This document shows, piece after piece, positions 1 to 6,940 of a stretch of DNA of 7,275 bases. Origin of the DNA: an uncultured Lachnospiraceae bacterium (GTDB lineage: Bacteria; Bacillota; Clostridia; Lachnospirales; Lachnospiraceae); contig CAMOVS010000056.1 in assembly GCA_946627575.1 (NCBI GenBank), positions 1 to 7,275 on the forward strand, given 5' to 3'. The first letter of the stretch is position 1; every line of letters begins with the position of its first letter. The notes under the pieces were generated by a model. That model had not been told where the DNA came from, ran no database searches, and saw nothing but the letters and a program-made list of their open reading frames with translations. Both the position numbers and the translations under genes were made by a program.

Positions 1-210
1 CTTGATGCCGGCTTCACGGATTCTCTCTATTTCCTCGTCAACCCGGTCGATGGAGTACTGGTAGATCCCCGGCATGGAGTCGATGGGATTCTTTATGTCA
101 TTTCCCTCGATGACAAATAAAGGATAAATCAGGTCGGAAACCTGTACGGATGTCTCCCTTACCAATGCTCTCATATACTCTGAAGAACGCAGTCTTCTTC
201 TTCTGATCAT
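1..210 (-). CDS. hemB: Porphobilinogen synthase (delta-aminolevulinate dehydratase), N-terminal part, cut by the window edge
   Basis: HemB condenses two 5-aminolevulinate molecules into porphobilinogen, the cytoplasmic entry step shared by haem, sirohaem and corrinoids. I translated this by hand: the reading frame is open from an ATG at 208-210 to the window edge, giving 70 residues. It begins MIRRRRLRSSEYMRALVRET, the arginine-rich N-terminal arm typical of HemB. It continues with DLIYPLFV, a SMPGIYQYSID segment and an EIERIREAGIK helix, matching the start of E. coli HemB (RPRRLR, DLVLPIFV, AMPGV, EIERIANAGI). The metal-binding and Schiff-base lysine regions lie outside the window, so the metal class cannot be judged. 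The start is fixed by an excellent Shine-Dalgarno sequence 7 nt upstream. It is the last gene of the run seen here, 43 nt after the GNAT gene. Confidence 0.95.
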   Translation of the reverse strand, partial: MIRRRRLRSSEYMRALVRETSVQVSDLIYPLFVIEGNDIKNPIDSMPGIYQYSIDRVDEEIERIREAGIK

Positions 211-217
211 ATCAATG

Positions 218-225
218 CACCTCCT
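218..225 (-). promoter_or_regulatory. Strong ribosome binding site of hemB
   Basis: On the minus strand the bases read AGGAGGTG, a near-perfect anti-16S match, 7 nt before the hemB ATG. It lies in the 43-nt gap 211-253, the only AT-rich spacer in the left half of the window. No convincing -35/-10 pair or terminator stem is visible in that gap, so hemB is probably read through from the genes upstream but initiates translation independently. Confidence 0.85.
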
Positions 226-247
226 GACAAATGATCAATATCATATT

Positions 248-258
248 ATTAGATTATT
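248..258 (+). repeat. Left copy of an 11-bp inverted repeat bounding the GNAT gene
   Basis: The plus strand reads ATTAGATTATT. Its exact reverse complement lies at 686-696, and both copies point inward around the GNAT gene. This copy contains the GNAT stop codon (254-256). The match ends exactly at 11 bp on both sides, and no target-site duplication is visible next to it. It could be the end of an inserted cassette, one arm of a long-range RNA pairing, or an AT-rich coincidence. Confidence 0.5.
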
Positions 259-685
259 TCTTATCCGGAATCTCCAGATATTGTATCATGCCCGGCCCCA
301 GTTCTTTCGTCGGGCGTGAAATAAAACCATGCTTTTTATAGAATCTCTCACGACCTCTGGCGCACATTAGGTCAAACATCATTAATGTACCCGGGAAGCC
401 CTCATTAATAACAAACTCTTTGAGTGTCTCAAGGATCAACCCGCCGATCCCGCGGCCCTGAACTTCAGGTCTTATTATCAGATCCTGTACGTAGCAAATG
501 ATAGCCCCGTCGCCAACGATCCGCCCCATGCCCACGGCCCTTCCATCAAGGTAGGCCACTAAAGTATAGAGGCTGTTATTGAGTCCTTTTCTGGCCTGGT
601 CCCTGCTGAGCCTGTGGAAATGAACCGATTCCCGAAGCTCCAGATAGGTATCCAGGTCCAGCTTGTCTTCAACTAATTGTACCAT
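254..685 (-). CDS. GNAT-family N-acetyltransferase, substrate unknown
   Basis: This is a 143-residue single-domain GNAT protein, which would transfer an acetyl group from acetyl-CoA to an amine; the substrate cannot be told from sequence. The acetyl-CoA pyrophosphate loop is QGRGIG at residues 76-81, preceded by the strand YVQDLIIRPEV (65-75). FYKKHGF at 115-121 is the usual C-terminal GNAT motif. There is no signal peptide or membrane segment. The ATG at 683-685 is firmly placed because an in-frame TAG sits just upstream at 692-694. It overlaps the end of sirC by 17 nt and has no Shine-Dalgarno at normal distance (the nearest, GGGAGA at 707-712, is about 21 nt away). Translation therefore probably depends on ribosomes finishing sirC. 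The gene sits between two tetrapyrrole genes but has no known role in that pathway. An 11-bp inverted repeat brackets it. Confidence 0.9.
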   Translation of the reverse strand: MVQLVEDKLDLDTYLELRESVHFHRLSRDQARKGLNNSLYTLVAYLDGRAVGMGRIVGDGAIICYVQDLIIRPEVQGRGIGGLILETLKEFVINEGFPGTLMMFDLMCARGRERFYKKHGFISRPTKELGPGMIQYLEIPDKK

Positions 686-1301
686 AATAATCTAATGGAT
701 TCAGCATCTCCCTTGTTTCTTCCCGGCTAAGGACTCTTTCTTCCCGAAGACTCCTGTCCAGAATCTCCGAAAGCATGCGCCTGCGGACAGCTTCATCCGA
801 GACATGACCTTTAAGCTCATCCCGGACCTCGCCAATCCGGTCGGCCAGGTCCCCGTACCAGTCCGGCACCGCCTCCTGGATCTGCTCCCGGATATGCCGG
901 GATAGTCCCGGGCTTCTGGCTCCGGTATTGATCCCGATGCTGACATCTCCTCTTTTAACCACAGCAGGGAATAAAAAGCTGCATTCCTCCGGACAGTCAA
1001 TGACATTGACCGGTATGTTCCTGTCATGGCAGAGCATGGCGATTCGGTGGTTTTCATCCCGGCTGGATGTCGCCGCTACCACCAGGGCGGCACCCTCCAG
1101 ATCATCTTCCCTAAGAAGCCCCTTTCGAAAGGCCTCTTCAGGAAGAAGCTCAGCCAGCTCCTGATCCACCGAAAGGGCGATTAGCTGCACGTCCGCTTTG
1201 TAAGCAAGAAGAGTCCTGACCTTGCGCAAGGCTACCTTGCCCCCGCCGGCCAGCAGGCATTTCCTGCCTTTTATATCAATAAATAAGGGGAAATAAGTCA
1301 T
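669..1301 (-). CDS. sirC: Precorrin-2 dehydrogenase (SirC / CysG N-terminal domain / Met8 family)
   Basis: This 210-residue cytoplasmic enzyme oxidises precorrin-2 to sirohydrochlorin with NAD+. In Met8 and CysG the same fold also inserts the metal. The N-terminal Rossmann fold shows MTYFPLFIDIKGRKCLLAGG, with the dinucleotide loop AGGGKVA at 18-24 and AATSSRDEN at 76-84. NVID at 99-102 places D102 where CysG has its catalytic aspartate, and NTGARSP at 125-131 corresponds to the CysG SSGGTSP loop (alignments from memory). The C-terminal part is helical and charged. There is no methyltransferase domain, so this is the separate dehydrogenase type, close in length to Bacillus SirC (about 200 residues). 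Whether it also chelates metal is open. It starts 3 nt after the stop of the cobQ-cobO gene with only a weak purine-rich site (GAGAG), suggesting translational coupling. Its last codons overlap both the GNAT start and the right inverted repeat. Confidence 0.93.
   Translation of the reverse strand: MTYFPLFIDIKGRKCLLAGGGKVALRKVRTLLAYKADVQLIALSVDQELAELLPEEAFRKGLLREDDLEGAALVVAATSSRDENHRIAMLCHDRNIPVNVIDCPEECSFLFPAVVKRGDVSIGINTGARSPGLSRHIREQIQEAVPDWYGDLADRIGEVRDELKGHVSDEAVRRRMLSEILDRSLREERVLSREETREMLNPLDYYGTIS
686..696 (-). repeat. Right copy of the 11-bp inverted repeat bounding the GNAT gene
   Basis: The minus strand reads ATTAGATTATT immediately before the GNAT ATG (683-685), identical to the plus strand at 248-258. 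It lies inside the sirC reading frame and encodes part of the sirC C-terminus (the PLDYY stretch). In a transcript the two copies could pair across the whole GNAT gene. Confidence 0.5.
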
Positions 1302-1304
1302 TTC

Positions 1305-3407
1305 TTATCTCTCAATCCCGATGCGGGCTGATATACCCTGATCAAAGGGATGCTTCCTTTTGCAGATCTCCGAAGCGTAATCTGCCGCATCCAGCATCCT
1401 TTCTGATGGATTGCGTCCCGTCAGAACCACTTCAAGGGATCTTGGTTTATTTTTTAGAAATCCTATCACATTATCTTCCGAAAGCAATTCTTTGTCAATA
1501 GCATAAAGGGCTTCATCAAGGACAATCATGTCATAATTCTTTGCTTCTTCCTCAATCTGCTGAAGGATCCTGTCATTGTTCTCACGAACCTCCATAAGCT
1601 CTTCTGCCTTCATCCGGAAGGTAAACTTGGTGTATTCTTTTCCCGGAAGGACGGTCACGCCGGGCAGATCCTTGAGGATCCGGCGTTCTCCGGACCGGTT
1701 GTCTTTGAGAAATTGGTGGACAAGGATTCTCTTTCCCCTGCCGGCCGCCCTCATGACAAGACCCATGGAGCAGGTGGTTTTTCCCTTGCCATTTCCATAA
1801 TATAAATGAACCAGACCCACTCCGGATTCATCGTCCGGGATACCGCCGCAGCCCATCTTTTTCTCTTCCGATTCTGTTCTTTCCGTGTCCTGATCGTCCC
1901 TCTGTCCGGACCCTTCCCCTTCTTCTCCAAAAAGAATGGTGTAGATCCGGTCCATATCCAGGTTGGCCCGGATCATGTCGGCTAGCTTGTTGTACTGAAT
2001 CTCTTTGTACTCTGCGATACTAAGACGGTTATTTTTAGGATCTATACCCTTTTCCTTCATAAGATCGTTGGTCAGAGCCAGGACAAAGTCCTCATTGTCA
2101 AAGATTCCATGAAGGTAGCTTCCCCAGATTCTTCCATCAGGAGATACGTAGGCGTCTGTCCGCCCATCCTCCAGCTCGATCATGGGCAGGGCCTGACCCA
2201 GGGACCGGGTCACACCCATATGGATCTCATAGCCTTCCAGAACCGGATCTTGCAGACTATACAGATTCTGTCCATCCAGGATTTTCCCTTTGGTTCTTGT
2301 CCGGGTCTTGGCTCCGGCAAAAACCGTGGATATATCCAGGAGGCCCAGACCTCTCATGCTGCCTCCGTGTTCCACTCCCTCCGGATCATGGAGCTCCTTG
2401 CCCAGCAGCTGGAATCCTCCGCAGATCCCGATAACCCGGCAGCTGCGTGCTGCCCGCTTGATGGCACCTTCCAGCCCGCTCTCAATCAGCCACTCCATGT
2501 CTCCCATGGTATTCTTGGATCCGGGCAGAATGATCAGGTCGGGAGAACCCAGCTCCCTTTTGTCGGTCACGTATCGGACGGATACGCCGTCAATTAATTC
2601 AAATACACTGAAGTCCGTGAAGTTCGATATCTTGGGCAGGCGGATGACGGCAATGTCAACCCCTTCCGTAATGGTCTTCTGATTGAGGCGGTCAGAAAGG
2701 CTGTCCTCATCGTCGATATCTATTTTTTCCATGGGAAGGACGCCAAGAACCGGTTTGCCGGTCAGCTCTTCCAGCTGGGCAAGACCCGGCTTTAATATCT
2801 CCACATCCCCCCGGAACTTGTTGATCACAACCCCGCAGAACCGGTCCTGGTCTTCCTGGGGCAGCAGTTTGATGGTGCCGTAGGCGCTGGCAAAAACGCC
2901 TCCGCGGTCGATATCAGCTACCAGGATGACCGGAGCTTCGGCCATTTTAGCCATGCCCATGTTGACGATGTCATCCTTGGCCAGATTGATCTCTGCAGGT
3001 GACCCTGCACCTTCTATTACGATGATATCGTTTTCCTCAGCAAGGTGATGGAAGGCCTTCATGATCTCAGGAATCAGCTCGGCCTTGCGCTCATAATACT
3101 CCACGGCATTCATATTTCCGTAGACTTCCCCATTTACGATGACCTGGGATCCCATATCGCTGGTGGGTTTGAGCAGGATGGGATTGATCCAGTGGGTCGG
3201 CTCGATCATGCAGGCTTCGGCCTGGACAGCCTGAGCCCGGCCGATCTCCAAGCCTTCCTTGGTTATATAGGAATTCAAAGCCATGTTTTGTGATTTAAAG
3301 GGTGCAACCCGGTAGCCGTCCTGGGTAAAGACTCTGCACAATCCTGCTGTGACAAATGATTTGCCGGAATTGGACATGGTTCCCTGTATCATAATTGCCT
3401 TAGCCAT
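1305..3407 (-). CDS. cobQ-cobO: Fused cobyric acid synthase (CobQ/CbiP) and corrinoid adenosyltransferase (CobO/BtuR)
   Basis: One open frame of 700 residues carries two enzymes. Residue numbers here count from an upstream ATG at 3419, 4 residues earlier. Residues 5-497 are CobQ, which uses glutamine and ATP to amidate the b, d, e and g carboxylates of adenosylcobyrinic acid a,c-diamide. Visible are the dethiobiotin-synthetase-like loop GTMSNSGKS (13-21), [10 protein letters not shown] (42-51), DIDRGG (169-174), the amidotransferase cysteine C333 in [10 protein letters not shown] and H437 in SYLHG. Residues 498-532 are a charged linker. Residues 533-704 are CobO, the ATP:cob(I)yrinate adenosyltransferase: P-loop GNGKGKTT (542-549), VLDEALY (633-639), [15 protein letters not shown] at the C-terminus, and F599/F601 where Salmonella CobA has F91/W93. 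I prefer the ATG at 3407 because GGGAGG lies 4 nt upstream and [10 protein letters not shown] is the usual CobQ beginning. The start overlaps the end of cobD by 8 nt. No frameshift is needed to join the domains. Confidence 0.95.
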   Translation of the reverse strand: MAKAIMIQGTMSNSGKSFVTAGLCRVFTQDGYRVAPFKSQNMALNSYITKEGLEIGRAQAVQAEACMIEPTHWINPILLKPTSDMGSQVIVNGEVYGNMNAVEYYERKAELIPEIMKAFHHLAEENDIIVIEGAGSPAEINLAKDDIVNMGMAKMAEAPVILVADIDRGGVFASAYGTIKLLPQEDQDRFCGVVINKFRGDVEILKPGLAQLEELTGKPVLGVLPMEKIDIDDEDSLSDRLNQKTITEGVDIAVIRLPKISNFTDFSVFELIDGVSVRYVTDKRELGSPDLIILPGSKNTMGDMEWLIESGLEGAIKRAARSCRVIGICGGFQLLGKELHDPEGVEHGGSMRGLGLLDISTVFAGAKTRTRTKGKILDGQNLYSLQDPVLEGYEIHMGVTRSLGQALPMIELEDGRTDAYVSPDGRIWGSYLHGIFDNEDFVLALTNDLMKEKGIDPKNNRLSIAEYKEIQYNKLADMIRANLDMDRIYTILFGEEGEGSGQRDDQDTERTESEEKKMGCGGIPDDESGVGLVHLYYGNGKGKTTCSMGLVMRAAGRGKRILVHQFLKDNRSGERRILKDLPGVTVLPGKEYTKFTFRMKAEELMEVRENNDRILQQIEEEAKNYDMIVLDEALYAIDKELLSEDNVIGFLKNKPRSLEVVLTGRNPSERMLDAADYASEICKRKHPFDQGISARIGIER
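1854..1869 (-). promoter_or_regulatory. Possible internal translation start for a free CobO
   Basis: Inside the fused frame, at the end of the linker, the minus strand reads GGAAGAGAAAAAGATG: a Shine-Dalgarno-like GAAGAG 6 nt before an in-frame ATG (1854-1856, residue 522 of the long frame). Starting here would give a 183-residue CobO, a normal length for the stand-alone enzyme, with its P-loop about 20 residues in. The site may be a working second start or a relic of a once separate cobO gene. Because the linker is purine-rich, a chance match is also possible. Confidence 0.3.
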
Positions 3408-4491
3408 TTTTCCTCCCATCTTCCATAGAATCTGTCAGTTCATTCAGGGCCTTGATCAGCTGCCTGTTCTCATCGTGTGTCTTAACTGCCACCCGCCAAT
3501 AGTCCGGGCCAAGATTTCTGTAATTGCTGCAGTTTCGTATCAGGATCCCGTACTTCTCAAGCCGTCTGTCAAGGTCTGTAACTCCGGGCATTCTGAAAAA
3601 GAGATAATTAGCCCGGCCATCATAGATCTCTATCGGCAGCCGGGAAAGCCGGCTTTTCATGTAGGCAAGTTCCCGGTCCACAATCTCAACCACCTGGTCC
3701 CGATATCCCGGCTCCTGGCAGGCTGCCTCTCCGGCTTTCTGGGCTATATAGCTCACCGGCCAGGCCTGGCCGGCCCGAATCAGGCTCCTGTTCAGATCTT
3801 TATCACTGCAGAGCGTATATCCAAGCCTGAGACCGGGAATGGCATAGAGCTTGGTAAAAGACTTGAGCACAATGGCCTGGGGATAACGGTCCAGATCGGG
3901 TATGATGCTGTAGTCATCTCCCTCCCGGCAGATCTCCAGGAAACACTCATCTATAAGAACTCTTGTCCCGGTCTCCCCGGACTTGTCCAGGATGGCACGA
4001 ATCAGGCTCTTATCCGTCAGGAGACCTGTGGGATTGTTGGGATTGCATATCACGACAAGATCGATATCATCTCTTATCTCCTCCAGAATGTCTTCCCGGA
4101 TCCGAAAGTCCCTATCCATCTCATAACAGATCATCATACCGCCTCCGGCAAGGAAGGCCTCCTCATATTCCGTAAAGGAGGGAACCGGCAGGAGAACCTT
4201 ACCCGGCCTCAGGCTGTAAGCCAGCCGGTAAAGCATGTCGGCGCCGCCGTTGCCGCAGACAATATAGTCAGGGTTCACATGGCTGCAGGCGCCGATCTTT
4301 TCCCTCAATTCTACCGAATCGGGGTCGGGATAATTAATGATTCCGTCGATTGCCTCCTCCATGGCCTTGCGCACATGGGGCGGAAGACCAAGAGGATTAA
4401 TGTTGGCAGAAAAATCGAGGATCTCTTCCGGCCGGATCCCCAATTCTTTTGCTTTCTTATAAATATTTCCACCGTGTTGTTTCATATCCAT
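3400..4491 (-). CDS. cobD: L-threonine-O-3-phosphate decarboxylase (PLP-dependent CobD)
   Basis: This 363-residue cytoplasmic enzyme decarboxylates threonine phosphate to (R)-1-amino-2-propanol O-2-phosphate, the linker of the cobalamin nucleotide loop and the co-substrate of CbiB, encoded next door. It belongs to fold-type I aminotransferases near histidinol-phosphate aminotransferase, but CobD marks are clear: HGGNIY at 6-11, [10 protein letters not shown] at 26-35, GRANYLFF at 292-299 and ILIRNCSNY at 316-324, all close to Salmonella CobD (364 residues). CNPNNPTG lies at 149-156, and D181 in LIDE should contact the pyridine nitrogen. K214 in [15 protein letters not shown] is the expected PLP lysine, with R333 near the C-terminus as the likely carboxylate or phosphate contact. 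There is no C-terminal extension. The start at 4491 has GGAG (4499-4502) 7 nt upstream, favouring it over the ATG at 4485. The start overlaps the end of cbiB by 10 nt. Confidence 0.95.
   Translation of the reverse strand: MDMKQHGGNIYKKAKELGIRPEEILDFSANINPLGLPPHVRKAMEEAIDGIINYPDPDSVELREKIGACSHVNPDYIVCGNGGADMLYRLAYSLRPGKVLLPVPSFTEYEEAFLAGGGMMICYEMDRDFRIREDILEEIRDDIDLVVICNPNNPTGLLTDKSLIRAILDKSGETGTRVLIDECFLEICREGDDYSIIPDLDRYPQAIVLKSFTKLYAIPGLRLGYTLCSDKDLNRSLIRAGQAWPVSYIAQKAGEAACQEPGYRDQVVEIVDRELAYMKSRLSRLPIEIYDGRANYLFFRMPGVTDLDRRLEKYGILIRNCSNYRNLGPDYWRVAVKTHDENRQLIKALNELTDSMEDGRKNG
3412..3417 (-). promoter_or_regulatory. Ribosome binding site deciding the cobQ-cobO start
   Basis: The minus strand reads GGGAGG, then AAAA, then ATG at 3405-3407. 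The alternative ATG at 3417-3419 overlaps this motif and has only GGAAG directly against it, so initiation at 3407 is more likely. The site lies inside the last codons of cobD, which would couple the two genes. Confidence 0.6.
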
Positions 4492-5486
4492 AAAGATACT
4501 CCGTAAGCTATCCCGCAGCAGACCAGAAGGGACAGGAAAGCGCTCGTGTACATCAGCCGGTTCATTCTGCGGATATCATTGTATTCTACGGGTCGTACAT
4601 TATCGCCAATCGTGGGTTTTTCCACCGGCTTGCCAAAATAAGTGTGAGTACCTCCCAACTGCAGGTCCAGGGCCCCTGCTGCCACGGCCTCGGTCTGGGC
4701 GCTGTTGGGACTTAAGTGCTTATAGCGGTCCCGGAAAAATATTTTTACAGCGCCAAGGAAGTTCATCCCGGGCATGAGAGAAGCCACAATCATCATAAGG
4801 GCCGCCAGTCTGGCAGGTATAAAGTTGGCGATATCATCTGCCTTAGCGGAGGCAAATCCAATATACTTAAGCTCCTCGTTTCGATAGGCCACCATGGAAT
4901 CCAAGGTGTTGACTGCCTTATAGGCAAAACCCAGAGGAGCTCCGCCCAGGGCGATAAAGAACATGGGGGCAATCACGCCGTCCGCCGTGTTCTCCGCTAT
5001 GGTCTCAATATCCGCCTTGGCAATCTCGCTTTCATCAAGCTGGTCGGTATCCCTGCCCACCAGATAGGAGATCTCCTTCCTGGCTCCGGCTAGGTCTCCT
5101 TCTTTCAGTCGGGCGTAAACCTTCATGGACTCCTTTTTCAGGCTTTTCGTGGCCATGATCTGATAGATAAAGATTATTTCCAGGATGCGGGCCAGCCAGG
5201 GATGGATCATCCCCGCCAGATATAATATCCCCCAGACCGCTCCATAGGTTCCGGCTACGACCAGAATCATGAGCAGACAGCCTGCAAGCCATTCCGCAGC
5301 CGGCTTTCTTTTTTTATTGCTCTTGTGGACTTCGTCCCAGGAGCATCCGTAGATCAGGTGCTGGAATCCATTTTTGATGGCAGAGATAAACCAGCCTATG
5401 ATCTGAACCGGATGAATCAGACTGTGGGGGTCGCCAAAAATCAGGTCCAGGATAAATCCTGCTGTCAGGGCAATGCATATCCTCAT
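4482..5486 (-). CDS. cbiB: Adenosylcobinamide-phosphate synthase (CbiB)
   Basis: This 334-residue integral membrane protein attaches aminopropanol phosphate to the propionate at position f of adenosylcobyric acid. Family signatures are present in order: DLIFGDP (14-20), HPVQIIGW (25-32), GRDTDQL (144-150), ETIAENTADGVIAPMF (161-176), a YKAVNTLDSM stretch (189-198), IPARL (223-227) and SPNSAQTEAVAAGAL (259-273) followed by LGGTHTYFG (277-285). Likely membrane segments are near 2-17, 65-93, 98-113, 225-250 and 312-333. A lysine-rich loop with KSNKKRK at 55-61 follows the first conserved block and makes the protein slightly longer than many CbiBs; it may face the cytoplasm. AGAGG (5492-5496) sits 5 nt before the ATG. 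The start overlaps the cbiA stop as ATGA, a classic coupling arrangement. The next gene, cobD, makes the aminopropanol phosphate that CbiB uses. Confidence 0.96.
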   Translation of the reverse strand: MRICIALTAGFILDLIFGDPHSLIHPVQIIGWFISAIKNGFQHLIYGCSWDEVHKSNKKRKPAAEWLAGCLLMILVVAGTYGAVWGILYLAGMIHPWLARILEIIFIYQIMATKSLKKESMKVYARLKEGDLAGARKEISYLVGRDTDQLDESEIAKADIETIAENTADGVIAPMFFIALGGAPLGFAYKAVNTLDSMVAYRNEELKYIGFASAKADDIANFIPARLAALMMIVASLMPGMNFLGAVKIFFRDRYKHLSPNSAQTEAVAAGALDLQLGGTHTYFGKPVEKPTIGDNVRPVEYNDIRRMNRLMYTSAFLSLLVCCGIAYGVSLWI

Positions 5487-6868
5487 TGTTTCCTCTGCCT
5501 CCTGAAACTTTCAGCAAGACTTACAAACCTTCCTGCCATCTTTTTGCAATTGTGAAAATAAAAATGAGGGTATCCTGCAAGGATGCGGTCTTCGGCATAA
5601 ATGCCCTGCCAGCTTTTTCCTGATGCCTTATCCATCCTAAATGCATCCCCCCTCCGGTCAGCCCTGGAATAATGGAATTCATGAGCCCGGATCTGTTCTC
5701 CCTTATCAAAGAAAGGGGTATCCTTTAAGGCGGTCATCGTCACATAACCAAATTCCATTGAAAGGCGGCCGGTCATCTTTACATCTGTGGGAACCAGACC
5801 CAGCATAGGATAGGACTTCCCATCCGTTTCTACCAGATTCTCACAGGTATACATGAATCCTCCGCATTCAGCGATGATGGGCATACCTGCACGGACGGCT
5901 TCCCGTATGGATTCCTTCATGGACCGGTTGGTTGCCAGCTCTTTCTCATAGCTCTCCGGGTAACCTCCGCCCAGATAGATCCCGTCTACATCCTCCGGAA
6001 GAAGGAAATCTCTGACCGGACTGAAACTGACCAGGTCAGCCCCCAGCTCTTCAAGGATATCCAGATTCTCCTGATAGTAAAAGCAGAAGGCCTTATCCCG
6101 GGCAACCGCAATTCTGGCCCTCTTTCCTTCCGCCTTTTCCCCGGGAATCCCGGGGATGAAAGGAAGCGGGTCTGCTCCGGCAGCGATCTCGAGGAGCGCG
6201 TCCAGGTCAAGACACTCTTCCGCCGTCTCTCCCAGCCGGGCCAGGACCTCATCCAGGTTGCCGATCTCTTCGGCCGTCATCAGGCCCAGGTGCCGGCTTC
6301 CTATGGAATGACCCTCCTTGTAAGGGAAATAACCAAGGACCCGGACTCCCAGCCGACTCTCTATCTCCGGCTTGATCAGATCGTACAGCCCCTTGCTGCA
6401 CCGGTTCAGAATCACTCCCCTGACAGGATTGTCCCGGTAGGAAATCAGCCCCTGAAGGATAGGAATGATCGTGTGGGACATGCCCTTGGCGTTGATGATC
6501 AGAACCGTGGGACTTGCGGTGGCTTCTGACACAGTCCAGGTGCTCTTCTCACAGCTGATCCCCATCCCGTCATAATAGCCCATGACGCCTTCAATGACGG
6601 TCAGGTCCGCGTCAGCGCTGTCTTTGCTGACAAGCTGAGCCAGATCTTCCCTTTCCGAAAAAAAGGGGTCCAGGTTGCGGCAGGCCCGGCCTGTAATATG
6701 ACCGTGCAGCATGGGGTCGATATAGTCCGGCCCGCACTTATAAGATTGTATACGACAGCCACGTTTCTTCAGTGCCTGCAGAATGCCGCAGGTGATGCTG
6801 GTCTTTCCGCACCCGCTGTTGGCGCCGGCGATCAGGATTCTGGGCATGACATGGTCTTCTTGTTTCAT
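5483..6868 (-). CDS. cbiA: Cobyrinic acid a,c-diamide synthase (CbiA)
   Basis: CbiA amidates the a and c carboxylates of cobyrinic acid with glutamine and ATP, the step before cobalt adenosylation. From the chosen start the protein has 461 residues, very close to Salmonella CbiA (459). The N-terminal ATP domain shows the P-loop GANSGCGKTS (15-24), YKCGPDYIDP (43-52) and EGVMGYYDG (93-101, commonly EGVMGLFDG). The C-terminal class-I-like amidotransferase domain has YLGGGYPE (298-305), the nucleophile C335 in AECGGFMY, and H435 in GYPHFYFH. Three in-frame ATGs are possible: 6895, 6868 and 6847. I chose 6868 because GGAG (6878-6881) lies 9 nt upstream; the first has no ribosome site and the last only a weak one. 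It follows cobK by 72 nt with no promoter evident and overlaps cbiB by 4 nt. The hydrogenobyrinate homologue CobB is less likely, given length and gene company. Confidence 0.95.
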   Translation of the reverse strand: MKQEDHVMPRILIAGANSGCGKTSITCGILQALKKRGCRIQSYKCGPDYIDPMLHGHITGRACRNLDPFFSEREDLAQLVSKDSADADLTVIEGVMGYYDGMGISCEKSTWTVSEATASPTVLIINAKGMSHTIIPILQGLISYRDNPVRGVILNRCSKGLYDLIKPEIESRLGVRVLGYFPYKEGHSIGSRHLGLMTAEEIGNLDEVLARLGETAEECLDLDALLEIAAGADPLPFIPGIPGEKAEGKRARIAVARDKAFCFYYQENLDILEELGADLVSFSPVRDFLLPEDVDGIYLGGGYPESYEKELATNRSMKESIREAVRAGMPIIAECGGFMYTCENLVETDGKSYPMLGLVPTDVKMTGRLSMEFGYVTMTALKDTPFFDKGEQIRAHEFHYSRADRRGDAFRMDKASGKSWQGIYAEDRILAGYPHFYFHNCKKMAGRFVSLAESFRRQRKQ

Positions 6869-6877
6869 TATTAGTGT

Positions 6878-6881
6878 CTCC
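6878..6881 (-). promoter_or_regulatory. Ribosome binding site deciding the cbiA start
   Basis: The minus strand reads CTGGAGACACTAATAATG, placing GGAG 9 nt before the ATG at 6866-6868. The longer candidate start at 6895 is preceded by AATCCTATTTT, without a Shine-Dalgarno. The 72-nt gap 6869-6940 between cobK and cbiA shows no terminator-like hairpin. Confidence 0.55.
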
Positions 6882-6940
6882 AGTCTTTTATGCATAAAAT
6901 AGGATTCGGCAATGATTGCTCTCCTCTTTGTCCTGCCAGA

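Noticed and set aside
211..300. Possible separate hemB promoter with a TATGAT-like -10 box
   Set aside because: The TATGAT in the AT-rich gap has no TTGACA-like partner at 16-18 bp; the best candidate, TTCCGG, is a poor match at about 19 bp.
701..1057. Minus-strand 118-codon frame inside sirC
   Set aside because: It is out of frame with the SirC motifs and rich in Arg and Ser; a shadow of sirC.
2109..2682. Overlapping plus-strand open frames opposite the CobQ domain
   Set aside because: They have no recognisable domains and are proline- and serine-rich, as mirror frames of a GC-rich gene are; the opposite strand encodes the amidotransferase motifs.
1305..3407. The CobQ-CobO fusion as a sequencing artefact
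   Set aside because: The frame runs unbroken through a linker of charged, flexible composition, and both domains are intact in the same frame. A lost stop by single-base error cannot be fully excluded without reads, but no insertion or deletion is needed.
3349..4506. Long plus-strand open frame (385 codons) opposite cobD
   Set aside because: It is antisense to a well-supported CobD with conserved catalytic residues, shows no family motif, and crosses three real gene boundaries. It arises from the codon composition of the true strand.
6869..6940. Terminator or riboswitch in the gap between cobK and cbiA
   Set aside because: The 72-nt gap has no GC-rich hairpin with a T tract, and it is too short for a cobalamin riboswitch; no B12-box-like sequence was seen.
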